Origin: Prevotellaceae bacterium UBA4332 | GTDB lineage: Bacteria; Bacteroidota; Bacteroidia; Bacteroidales; Bacteroidaceae | NCBI GenBank assembly: GCA_002394365.1 | Contig: DGTQ01000026.1 | Span: forward strand, 13,193-77,192 | Reading direction: 5' to 3' | DNA length: 64,000 bases | Shown here: piece by piece, positions 45,667-53,636 of the stretch | Position numbering within the stretch: the first letter of the stretch is position 1 | How the letters are laid out: each line of letters begins with the position of its first letter | Notes under the pieces: generated by a model | What the model was told of the DNA's origin: nothing | The model's database searches: none | The model's input: only the letters and a program-made list of their open reading frames with translations | Translations under genes and position numbers: made by a program

Positions 45667-46446
45667 GTGGGAAAAGGAAAACTTGCGAAGTTTGCTGACA
45701 TGGAACGCTATGAAAATGTGTTCCAGTACCCTTACAGTGTTGTTGACGACGTGCCTTTTGAAATGAAAGGCTATTGGCGACAGCACTATTTTCATAATGA
45801 CAACCCTATAGTTCTTGAGTTAGGTTGTGGTAGAGGGGAGTACACTGTTGGCTTGGCAAAAATGTTTCCAGATGTAAACTTCATCGGTGTAGATATCAAG
45901 GGAGCACGAATGTGGACAGGTGCTACACAAGCATTAAACGAAGGTTTGAAGAATGTAGCTTTCCTTCGCACCAATATAGAGATTATCGATCGCTTCTTTT
46001 CACAAGATGAAGTGCAGGAAATTTGGCTCACCTTCAGTGATCCGCAGATGAAGAATCCTCGCAAACGACTTACATCTACATATTTCCTTGAGCGTTATCG
46101 TAAATTCTTGGTAGATGGTGGACTGGTACATCTAAAAACTGATTCCAATTTTCTTTTCACCTACACCTCGTATGTAGTAGATGAAAACCACCTGCCCTTA
46201 CTCTTCCGAACTACAGATCTCTACGGCGAATGTAGCACAGACGATGAACAGGACGAGACATCCAAGATACTGTCTATTCAAACCTATTATGAGTCTATGT
46301 GGATGGAGCGTGGCATAAAGATTAAGTATCAGAAATTTCAGTTGCCACGTGATGTAGAATTAATGGAGCCAAAAGTAGAGATAGAGTTGGATGAATACCG
46401 TTCCTACCATCGTGATAAGCGTTCTCCCAAGAAACTCGCACTCTGA
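45667..46446 (+). CDS. trmB: tRNA (guanine-46-N7)-methyltransferase
   Basis: The 259-residue protein has the SAM motif IVLELGCGRGEYTVGLA, the VDIKGARMW segment and the family motif IWLTFSDPQMKNPRKRL. The start is GTG 45667 (MGKGKLAKFADMERYENVF); no better ATG precedes the conserved start. It ends four bases before tonB. Confidence 0.93.
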   Translation: MGKGKLAKFADMERYENVFQYPYSVVDDVPFEMKGYWRQHYFHNDNPIVLELGCGRGEYTVGLAKMFPDVNFIGVDIKGARMWTGATQALNEGLKNVAFLRTNIEIIDRFFSQDEVQEIWLTFSDPQMKNPRKRLTSTYFLERYRKFLVDGGLVHLKTDSNFLFTYTSYVVDENHLPLLFRTTDLYGECSTDDEQDETSKILSIQTYYESMWMERGIKIKYQKFQLPRDVELMEPKVEIELDEYRSYHRDKRSPKKLAL

Positions 46447-46449
46447 TTA

Positions 46450-47133
46450 ATGGAGATAAAGAAGAGTCATAAAGCAGATCTGGAACATCGTCGTCCTTTG
46501 TTCTTTGTAGCATCCTTGTTGGGTGTTACTTTGCTTTTCGTGGGTGTGCTCTTCATACCATTCCGTAGTATAGGCGATATGCTCGACAGGGCTTTTGAAG
46601 ATTATGAAATGGATCTTGACCTCAAGGAGAAAGATGAGATGATTTCGGCTGCCTTACCACAAGAAAAGGTAGAGGAACATAAAGAGGCTACGCAACTTAA
46701 TAAGGTAGATGAAGCCGTTGATATGGTGGAAGAAACGCCAGAACCAACCCAGTCGGAAGAGACAACGGAAGAGAAAAAAAACGAAGAAGAACCTCCTATC
46801 AATCTTAATGACGACGATGAGGAAGTGCTGAAAGTTGTAGAGGAACTGCCGCAGTATCCAGGTGGAATGGTAGAATTTATGAAGTGGCTCACAGCCACGC
46901 TGAAATATCCTGACAGGGCGCTGAAAATGAAAATCAGAGGCAAGGTGATGGTAAGTTTTATTGTAAATAAAGACGGCTCCATATCCGATATAAAACTCGT
47001 GCGCAGTGTTCATAAACTTCTTGACGATGAAGCCTTGCGGGTTATAAAGATGATGCCAAACTGGAAGCCTGGTTTGGAAAAAGGTAAACCATGCAGGTCA
47101 ATGATAGCCATACCAGTAGTATTTGATATATAA
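46450..47133 (+). CDS. energy transducer TonB
   Basis: Couples the inner membrane proton force to outer membrane receptors. The 227-residue protein has one membrane helix (PLFFVASLLGVTLLFVGVLFI, about residues 17-37), an acidic Glu/Asp-Pro-rich periplasmic linker, and a C-terminal TonB domain (RGKVMVSFIVNKDGSISDIK; MMPNWKPGLEKGKP). The acidic linker is unlike the Pro-Lys linker of E. coli but common in Bacteroidetes. ExbB and ExbD are not in the window. Confidence 0.92.
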   Translation: MEIKKSHKADLEHRRPLFFVASLLGVTLLFVGVLFIPFRSIGDMLDRAFEDYEMDLDLKEKDEMISAALPQEKVEEHKEATQLNKVDEAVDMVEETPEPTQSEETTEEKKNEEEPPINLNDDDEEVLKVVEELPQYPGGMVEFMKWLTATLKYPDRALKMKIRGKVMVSFIVNKDGSISDIKLVRSVHKLLDDEALRVIKMMPNWKPGLEKGKPCRSMIAIPVVFDI

Positions 47134-47218
47134 TAAAATTCCCATTTGTACGTTATTCTAAGAGTATAGATTATCTCTGGATAAGAGAGTAAAGATTATA
47201 AAGTTTAAGGATTAAAGA

Positions 47219-48172
47219 TTGAGAAAGTTTCTTTCTACCATATTGTTTCTCCTAACCGCCATCTCAACGGTGTCAGCACAAGATAGTCAGGATGTTATGA
47301 CATTCTTGAAGATACCAACAAGTGCCCACGCAGCAGCACTTGGTGGTGATAACATCTCTATTATTGAGGATGATGCCTCGCTTGCTATGTCCAATCCAGC
47401 CTTGCTCGCTTCTGTTTCTCATCAGACGGTGTCTCTTGGCTACATGAATTATATGAGCGGAGTGAATATGGGTACAGCAGGCTACACACACGTCATCAAT
47501 GAAAAGACTACGGTCGGTGGGTCCATACAGTACATAAACTACGGCTCGCTGAAACATCGTGATGCTCAGAATAATGACCTTGGAAATTTTACGCCAATGG
47601 ACATTGTTTTCGAGCCAATGGTATCCTATACACTTGCCAAGAATCTTGTAGGTGGAGTAGGAGGAAAGTTCATTTATTCCAAGATTGGAAGTTACACCAG
47701 TACGGCTGCAGCTGTTGACCTTGGCTTGAATTATTATCATCCCGACCTTGATTTCTCTGCCTCCATTACTCTGAAGAATCTTGGTGGTCAGCTTTCGGCT
47801 TATAATGATGATTACGAACACTTGCCTACAGATGTTCAGGTAGGTGTAACAAAGGGCTTGGGAGAATCATTGCCATTCCGTATATCTCTTACTTTTATGG
47901 ACCTTGGTCACTGGAATTACTCTTTCCTTCAGCATGCCTGCATAGGTTTGGATGTTCTACTTACACCAGAGTTCTACATAGCAGGAGGCTATAATCTGCG
48001 TCGTGCCCATGAGATGAAAGTAAAGAATGGTGAGGGAAAGGAGTCTTCGCATGGAGCAGGTTTTAGTATTGGTGCAGGCTTAAGCCTTGAGCGTTTCCGC
48101 CTCAGTGCTTCTTATGGCAAGTACCATGTCTCTGCCTCCAGCTTTATGGTGAACCTTGCTTTCACACTTTAA
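47219..48172 (+). CDS. porQ: type IX secretion system protein PorQ
   Basis: PorQ is an outer membrane protein that helps anchor type IX cargo. The 317-residue protein has a signal peptide (MRKFLSTILFLLTAISTVSA) and the family start TFLKIPTSAHAAALGG with SLAMSNPALLAS. The remainder is a beta-barrel of the PorV/PorQ kind. The start is TTG 47219; there is no nearby ATG. Other type IX parts (porU, porV, sov) are not here, but the EEP protein at 58949 carries a sorting-domain-like C-terminus. Confidence 0.88.
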   Translation: MRKFLSTILFLLTAISTVSAQDSQDVMTFLKIPTSAHAAALGGDNISIIEDDASLAMSNPALLASVSHQTVSLGYMNYMSGVNMGTAGYTHVINEKTTVGGSIQYINYGSLKHRDAQNNDLGNFTPMDIVFEPMVSYTLAKNLVGGVGGKFIYSKIGSYTSTAAAVDLGLNYYHPDLDFSASITLKNLGGQLSAYNDDYEHLPTDVQVGVTKGLGESLPFRISLTFMDLGHWNYSFLQHACIGLDVLLTPEFYIAGGYNLRRAHEMKVKNGEGKESSHGAGFSIGAGLSLERFRLSASYGKYHVSASSFMVNLAFTL

Positions 48173-48196
48173 TCGAAGTTAAACAAAGATAATAAT

Positions 48197-49156
48197 ATGA
48201 TAAACAAAATCAACGCTTACATCAATGCTCTTCCTTTGGATATAGAGCCAAAGGGACTGTATGAACCAATACGCTATGTACTCTCTTTGGGTGGTAAGAG
48301 AATTCGTCCCGTACTTATGCTCATGGCTTATGAACTATGGAAAAACGATAGCGATACAATCCTTCCTCAGGCAGTAGCCCTTGAGACATACCATAATTTC
48401 ACTCTTCTCCATGATGATGTGATGGATAATGCCGATGTTCGTCGTGGTCATCCTACGGTACATAAGAAGTGGAACGAGAACACTGCCATTCTTTCAGGAG
48501 ACAACATGCTAGCCTTAGCATTCAAGTGGATGCAAACTCCTGCAGAAAGAATGTCCGAAGTACTTGCTACGTTTACCCAGACGGCTATTGAGATAAACCA
48601 CGGTCAGCAGTATGACGTTGATTTCGAGAATCGTGATGACGTTACTGAGTCAGAGTACCTTGAGATGATACGTCTCAAGACCAGTGTTTTGCTTGCTTGT
48701 GCAGTCAAGATAGGTGCTCTTCTCGCCAATGCTCCTGCTCAGGATGTGGAAAATCTCTATAAGTTTGGTGAGGCTATCGGACTTGCCTTTCAGTTGCAGG
48801 ACGACTATCTCGATGTCTATGGAGACCCTGCGGTATTTGGCAAAGAGATAGGTGGTGATATAGTTTCGAATAAGAAAACCTATATGCTCATCAATGCTTT
48901 CCAAAAGGCAGAAGGCAAAGACAAGGAAATGCTCGTTAAGTGGATTGCTACCCCTGTCACTCAGAAAAACAGAGGTCAGAAGGTGGCAGCTGTCACGTCT
49001 ATCTACAACAAACTCGGCATCGACCTCATGGCAAAGGCAAAGATGGAGGAATATTATGAGCAGGCATTGCAGGCTCTTGCCGAGGTTAATGTGCCTGACG
49101 ACAAGAAAGAAGCTCTCCTTTCCTTTGCTGCCAAGATGATGAAGCGTGAAAAATAA
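48197..49156 (+). CDS. polyprenyl (trans-isoprenyl) diphosphate synthase
   Basis: A 319-residue enzyme of isoprenoid chain elongation. The first Asp-rich motif is LLHDDVMDNADVRRG and the second is LQDDYLDVYGD, both DDxxD. GGKRIRPVLMLMAYE is the usual N-terminal signature. Whether it makes C15, C20 or longer chains cannot be read with certainty; the residue just before the first motif (FTLLHDD) hints at geranylgeranyl or longer products. Confidence 0.9.
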   Translation: MINKINAYINALPLDIEPKGLYEPIRYVLSLGGKRIRPVLMLMAYELWKNDSDTILPQAVALETYHNFTLLHDDVMDNADVRRGHPTVHKKWNENTAILSGDNMLALAFKWMQTPAERMSEVLATFTQTAIEINHGQQYDVDFENRDDVTESEYLEMIRLKTSVLLACAVKIGALLANAPAQDVENLYKFGEAIGLAFQLQDDYLDVYGDPAVFGKEIGGDIVSNKKTYMLINAFQKAEGKDKEMLVKWIATPVTQKNRGQKVAAVTSIYNKLGIDLMAKAKMEEYYEQALQALAEVNVPDDKKEALLSFAAKMMKREK

Positions 49157-49171
49157 CAGTATTTACGGACT

Positions 49172-49975
49172 GTGAACTATATAGACACACATACTCACAT
49201 TGACGGAGAGGAATTCAAGGATGACCTCCCTGAGGTTGTGGAACGTTGTAAGGCTGCAGGCGCAACAAAACTCTTCGTGCCAGCCATTAACGCAACGTCC
49301 ATCGAGTCTGTGGGTAGAGTGTGCGCGCAGTATCCAGACTATTGTTACGGCATGTTAGGCCTTCACCCTGAAGATGTGAAATCTGATTGGGAGGACGAAC
49401 TTGCTATAATAAAAAACTCCCTCCAGCTTCCTCCAAAGGAGGGAAGGCTTAGCTCAATCATCGCCATTGGTGAGGTAGGGCTCGACTTCTACTGGTCCAG
49501 AGAGTTTGAGAAAGAACAGTTGGATGCCTTCGAAAGGCAGGTGGAGTGGGCAGTCGAGTTGCAGTTGCCACTCATGATACACTGTCGCAAGGCACAGAAT
49601 GAGCTTGTCAAGATACTGCGCAAGTACGAGGGAAAGTTACACGGAGGCGTTTTCCATTGCTTTACAGGCAACGTCCATGAGGCGCAGGAACTCCTCTCTT
49701 TCTCAGGTTTCAATCTCGGCATAGGTGGTGTGCTTACTTTCAAGAAGAGCAATCTGCCTCATACGCTCTCCGAGGCAGTACCTTTGGAGCGTATAGTGCT
49801 TGAGACCGATTCCCCCTATATGGCACCAGTGCCCCATCGAGGAGAGCGTAACGATAGCAGTCTTATTCCCTTCGTTATTGACAAGCTCAGTGAGGTTTAT
49901 GACAAGACGGCAGATGAAATAGCCACCATAACTACTAACAACGTAAAAAAAATCTTCCCCCTTGCATTCACTTAA
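49172..49975 (+). CDS. tatD: TatD family deoxyribonuclease
   Basis: Metal-dependent hydrolase with 3'-5' exonuclease-type activity in the family. The 267-residue protein has the metal ligands IDTHTHID, IAIGEVGLDFYW, MIHCRKAQNELV, FHCFTGN and ETDSPYMAPVPHRG. The start is GTG 49172. Before IAIGEVG there is an extra segment of about 15 residues (NSLQLPPKEGRLSS) encoded by a CTTCCTCC/GGAGG palindrome at 49417-49446, absent from the usual family layout. The frame is kept. It overlaps the next gene by 14 bp if that gene starts at TTG 49962. Confidence 0.92.
   Translation: MNYIDTHTHIDGEEFKDDLPEVVERCKAAGATKLFVPAINATSIESVGRVCAQYPDYCYGMLGLHPEDVKSDWEDELAIIKNSLQLPPKEGRLSSIIAIGEVGLDFYWSREFEKEQLDAFERQVEWAVELQLPLMIHCRKAQNELVKILRKYEGKLHGGVFHCFTGNVHEAQELLSFSGFNLGIGGVLTFKKSNLPHTLSEAVPLERIVLETDSPYMAPVPHRGERNDSSLIPFVIDKLSEVYDKTADEIATITTNNVKKIFPLAFT
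49417..49446. repeat. palindrome embedded in frame in tatD
   Basis: CTTCCTCC (49427-49434) pairs with GGAGGGAAG (49438-49446) with one bulge, preceded by CTCCCTCCAG. It is translated as LQLPPKEGR, in place of the short loop before the conserved GEVGLD strand. Confidence 0.7.
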
Positions 49976-52127
49976 TCACATATATCAAAAAATCATCAAG
50001 GCTCTCGCTCCCTCCGCTGGGGAGGGTAGGGTAGCTCCCAATATAATAAAGGTAGTTTCTCCCCACGTTTTAAGAAATGTTCTGGGAGTGAGTCTTGTGT
50101 TACTCTTGTTCTCCTGCAATGCCGACACGTTTGAGAAGAAAGGCGATAAGGCCTATGCTTTAGGAGAATACTACCTTGCAGCTGATTACTACCGTCAGGC
50201 TTATTCTCGCACTCAGAATACCGAGCGCACAAAGCGTGGAGAAAGAGCCCTCAAGATGGCAAATTGCTACTCTCGCTATAATCATGCTCAGAAGGCTGTC
50301 GGCGCTTATCGTAATGCTGTGCGTTATAAGGTGGCAGATAGCGAGGCAATGCTCAGCTATGGTCGTCAACTTCTTAAGATAGGCGACTATAAAGCAGCCT
50401 TGAAAGTGTTTACAGAGTTAAATGATTCTATGCCAGGTAACCTTTTGGTAAAGAATGGTTTATTATCTGCCAGCAATGCACCTCAATGGAAGAAGAAAGG
50501 CTCCGATTATACTGTCAAGCGTATGGATGTATTCAACTCTCGCCGAGACGATTATTCTCCCTGTCTTGGAGGTGAGGATTATGACTATCTGTATTTCACA
50601 TCCACCCGTAACGACGCTATCGGCGACGACCTCAATGGCATCACTGGTACAAAGAGCGCCGACATCTTTTTCTCGCAAAAAGATGATAAGGGCAAGTGGA
50701 GCCGACCAGAAGCCATCAGTTCAGCCCTTAATTCCGAATACGATGAGGGCGCTTGTTTTATCACTCCCGATGGCACAGAGATGTATCTTACCCTCTGCGA
50801 AGAAGACGGCTCCTATCCTCGTTATGCCAAGATAGTAAAATCCAGTCGTAGTGATGCCTCTTGGGGCAAACCCCAGGACGTGACCATCTCTCGTGACTCC
50901 CTTTCCACTTTTGCCCATCCAGCAATCTCGCCAGATGGCGTATGGCTATATTTCGTCAGTGATATGCCAGGCGGCAAAGGCGGTATGGATATATGGCGTT
51001 CTCGCATTACAGGCGCTGGGCTCATGGGGGTAGAAAACCTTGGCGAACCAGTCAATACCCCAGGCAACGAGATGTTTCCTACCTTCCGTCCCAATGGTGA
51101 TTTCTATTTCTCTTCCGATGGTCATCCTGGCATGGGCGGTCTCGACATATTCGTTGCTAAGATAGGAGAAGACCATAAATACCACATACAGAACCTCGGC
51201 TATCCTATGAACACCCAGGCTGATGACTTCGGTATGACCTTTGAGGGAGCTCACAATCGTGGTTTCTTCTCCTCCAGCCGTAACGACGGTAGAGGCTATG
51301 ACCATATCTACTCCTTCGAAAATCCAGAGATAGTCCAGCTCATCAAGGGCTGGGTGTATGAGGTTGATGGCTATGAACTCAACTCGGCAGAAGTGCGCCT
51401 TGTGGGTAGTGATGGCACCAACAGACGTCTTAGCGTCAAGAGCGACGGCTCCTTCGAGCAGGTTGTCAAGCCTGGCGTTGATTACATCATGCTTGCTACC
51501 TGCAACGGGTTCCTCAACAAAAAGGAAGAACTCTCCGTACCCAAGACTACCAAGTCCGAGACCTACACCTTGCAGTTTCCTCTCTCCAGTATCTCCGCAC
51601 CAGTGCTCATAGACAACATCTTCTTTGAGTTCGACAAAGCCACGCTGCTCAAGTCCAGCACTCAGGCTCTCGATTCGCTCGTGCTTTTGCTCAACGAGAA
51701 TCCCAACATAACCATCGAGCTCGGAGCGCATACCGACTCGAAAGGTCCCGATGCTTACAATAAGTCTCTTTCTCAGCGTCGTGCTGATGAGGTTGTGAAA
51801 TATCTTATCAGTAAAGGCATAGCCTCCGACCGTCTCACTCCAGTAGGTTATGGTGAGGAGAAACCTAAGCGCATACGTCGCAAGGTGGCAGAGCGTTACG
51901 AGTGGCTCAAGGAGGGTGATGTCCTCACAGAGGAATTTATCTCGAAACTCAAACCAGCAGAGCAGGAGACAGCCAATGCCCTCAATCGACGTACCGAGTT
52001 TACCGTACTTCGCACCACCTATAACATGTTTGACGAGAAAGGTAATCTGAAGAACCCGCCAAAACCTCGCAAGCCGCATCTTGACGAAGAAACAGGTTCC
52101 GACGATACCTTCTACTTCGACTTCTAA
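49962..52127 (+). CDS. OmpA-family lipoprotein with TPR and PD40 repeats (PorE-like)
   Basis: Layout in order is a lipoprotein signal (VSLVLLLFSCNADT), TPR-like helices (GEYYLAADYYRQAYSR), a PD40/WD40-type propeller (ISPDGVWLYFVSD; GGLDIFVAKIGED), a CarboxypepD-type fold and a C-terminal OmpA peptidoglycan-binding domain (FFEFDKATLL; HTDSKGPDAYN). This matches the PorE type of protein linked to the type IX system, or a general OmpA lipoprotein. From TTG 49962 the lipobox Cys is residue 52, too far in for a normal signal. GTG 50088 would leave only about ten residues. No ATG exists between. A CCCTCC/GGAGGG palindrome at 50010-50026 sits in the abnormal N-terminal part. Confidence 0.86.
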   Translation: MHSLNHIYQKIIKALAPSAGEGRVAPNIIKVVSPHVLRNVLGVSLVLLLFSCNADTFEKKGDKAYALGEYYLAADYYRQAYSRTQNTERTKRGERALKMANCYSRYNHAQKAVGAYRNAVRYKVADSEAMLSYGRQLLKIGDYKAALKVFTELNDSMPGNLLVKNGLLSASNAPQWKKKGSDYTVKRMDVFNSRRDDYSPCLGGEDYDYLYFTSTRNDAIGDDLNGITGTKSADIFFSQKDDKGKWSRPEAISSALNSEYDEGACFITPDGTEMYLTLCEEDGSYPRYAKIVKSSRSDASWGKPQDVTISRDSLSTFAHPAISPDGVWLYFVSDMPGGKGGMDIWRSRITGAGLMGVENLGEPVNTPGNEMFPTFRPNGDFYFSSDGHPGMGGLDIFVAKIGEDHKYHIQNLGYPMNTQADDFGMTFEGAHNRGFFSSSRNDGRGYDHIYSFENPEIVQLIKGWVYEVDGYELNSAEVRLVGSDGTNRRLSVKSDGSFEQVVKPGVDYIMLATCNGFLNKKEELSVPKTTKSETYTLQFPLSSISAPVLIDNIFFEFDKATLLKSSTQALDSLVLLLNENPNITIELGAHTDSKGPDAYNKSLSQRRADEVVKYLISKGIASDRLTPVGYGEEKPKRIRRKVAERYEWLKEGDVLTEEFISKLKPAEQETANALNRRTEFTVLRTTYNMFDEKGNLKNPPKPRKPHLDEETGSDDTFYFDF
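50010..50026. repeat. palindrome at the start of the OmpA lipoprotein gene
   Basis: CCCTCC (50010-50015) pairs with GGAGGG (50021-50026) around GCTGG. It is followed by GTAGCTCCC. The sequence is of the same kind as those in tatD and the methyltransferase gene and is read as LAPSAGEGRVAP. Confidence 0.65.
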
Positions 52128-52154
52128 CTTCGTACGAACCCCCAAAATAACTTA

Positions 52155-52182
52155 TAACTAGTAACTGGTAACTGGTAACTAA
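52155..52182. repeat. tandem heptamers before the methyltransferase gene
   Basis: Four 7-bp units (TAACTAG, TAACTGG, TAACTGG, TAACTAA) end five bases before ATG 52188, so they replace the normal ribosome site. The same unit in the opposite orientation lies at 55290-55331. Confidence 0.8.
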
Positions 52183-52187
52183 AAAGC

Positions 52188-53495
52188 ATGCTTCTGCCTA
52201 CCGACTTCATAAACTACACCAGTGCGCTTTTCGGTGAAGAGCGTTGGCAGCGTTATCTTGCTTCTTTCGATGAGCCAGTACCTGTCAGCATAAGGATAAA
52301 TCCATATAAAGAAGCCCCTCTTGTATTCCCCTCTTCAGGGGGAAATAATGATTTGCTGAATTGCAAGACACCTCCCCTGAAGAAGGAGGACGGGAGGGAG
52401 CTTGTTCCCTGGTCTCGCAATGCCTTTTACCTTAGTGAGCGTCCCAATTTCACGCTCGACCCCTTGCTCCATGCTGGCGCCTACTATGTGCAGGAAGCCT
52501 CAAGCATGTTTCTCGACCACGTGTTAAGTCAGCTTTCAATTTTCAATTTTCAATTTTCAACTGCCTTAGACCTCTGTGCAGCTCCAGGTGGTAAGTCCAC
52601 GTTGCTCAGGGCTGCACTGCCCGATGAAGCAACGCTCTATAGCAACGAGCCAGACCGCAAGCGTGCCAATATCCTTATGGAGAACATGCTCAAACAAGGT
52701 CACCCTCGTGTCGTCGTAACCAACAACTATCCAGCCGACTATGCAAGGACGGGCAAGCACTTCGACCTCATCCTTACCGATGTGCCATGCTCTGGCGAAG
52801 GCATGTTTCGCAAAGATTCAGCCACCATCAGCGAGTGGAGCATGCAGAATGTGCTCAAATGCCAGGCCCTGCAACGCTCTATCGTAGAGGAGGCGTGGAA
52901 GTGTCTCAATCCTGGCGGTGTGCTCATCTATTCAACCTGTACCTTCAACACTCGCGAAAACGAAGAAAACGTCAGGTGGATAATAGACCAACTCGGTGCC
53001 GAGATTATTCCGATACCAGTAAATCCAGAATGGCACATCACGGGTTCACTGCTCCCAGGTTTTGACGGTCCCGTTTATCGTTTTATCCCAGGCATCACGC
53101 GTGGAGAAGGCCTCTTTATGGCAGTGCTCAGAAAACCGTGCGCAGAGCCTGCGTTTGTTAAGAGTGGTGTTGCCAGCGAGAAATCCAAAAACTCTGGCAC
53201 CCTCCGCATACTCTCCGATGGCAATCCGCAGCCTGTAGTCAAGGGCAAGAATGTGATACCATCACACGCTGAGGCTTTGCTCCTTAACACCCCCAAGGAC
53301 AAATATCCTCGAGTAGAGCTCAGCCACGACGAAGCCCTGCGCTATCTTCGCCATGAAGCCCTCCTTCTGCCTCCAGATGCTCCACGCGGTTATGTCATTG
53401 TCACCTATGCAGGATTGCCTCTCGGTTTTGTGAAAAATATAGGCTCCCGTGCCAACAATCTTTACCCCAAAGAGTGGAAAATTCGCAATCTTTGA
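52188..53495 (+). CDS. rRNA cytosine-C5 methyltransferase (RsmF/RsmB-like)
   Basis: SAM-dependent m5C methyltransferase of the NOL1/NOP2/Sun family. The 435-residue protein has the SAM site ALDLCAAPGGKSTLLR, the catalytic cysteines in LTDVPCSGEGMF and YSTCTFNTRENE, and a C-terminal RNA-binding domain. Two extra low-complexity segments are in frame. One is about residues 44-72 (PLVFPSSGGNNDLLN and following), encoded by a CTTCAGGGG/CCCCTGAAG inverted pair. The other is SQLSIFNFQFST just before LDLCAAPGG, encoded by four TTTCAAT heptamers at 52534. Both sit where relatives have short loops. Confidence 0.92.
   Translation: MLLPTDFINYTSALFGEERWQRYLASFDEPVPVSIRINPYKEAPLVFPSSGGNNDLLNCKTPPLKKEDGRELVPWSRNAFYLSERPNFTLDPLLHAGAYYVQEASSMFLDHVLSQLSIFNFQFSTALDLCAAPGGKSTLLRAALPDEATLYSNEPDRKRANILMENMLKQGHPRVVVTNNYPADYARTGKHFDLILTDVPCSGEGMFRKDSATISEWSMQNVLKCQALQRSIVEEAWKCLNPGGVLIYSTCTFNTRENEENVRWIIDQLGAEIIPIPVNPEWHITGSLLPGFDGPVYRFIPGITRGEGLFMAVLRKPCAEPAFVKSGVASEKSKNSGTLRILSDGNPQPVVKGKNVIPSHAEALLLNTPKDKYPRVELSHDEALRYLRHEALLLPPDAPRGYVIVTYAGLPLGFVKNIGSRANNLYPKEWKIRNL
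52326..52397. repeat. inverted repeat embedded in the methyltransferase gene
   Basis: A small hairpin TTCCCCTCTTCAGGGGGAA (52326-52344) is followed 30 bp on by CCCCTGAAG (52374-52382), which is the inverted copy of CTTCAGGGG. The element is translated as FPSSGGNNDLLN... PPLKKEDGREL without a stop. Confidence 0.7.
52534..52561. repeat. in-frame tandem heptamers inside the methyltransferase gene
   Basis: Four 7-bp units (TTTCAAT three times, then TTTCAAC) are read as LSIFNFQFST just before the SAM-binding strand. The same unit on the other strand (ATTGAAA-type) fills part of the xylA-xylB gap. Confidence 0.85.
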
Positions 53496-53603
53496 CACAA
53501 TTTCCGCTCTGATACATAGCATGTTGACAAAATATAAATCAATAAATCGCTCAATTTGACACATAAAAACGAATAAATCGAGAGCTTTTTCGTTGTTTTT
53601 TTC

Positions 53604-53611
53604 TAAATTTG
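53604..53611 (+). promoter_or_regulatory. -7 element before glycogen synthase
   Basis: TAAATTTG matches the -7 consensus, followed by GCACCCGC, also seen after the tRNA promoter. The -33 box is not clear. The leader is about 20-25 bases and contains a run of TA repeats just before ATG 53637. Confidence 0.6.
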
Positions 53612-53636
53612 CACCCGCAATAACATATATATATAT

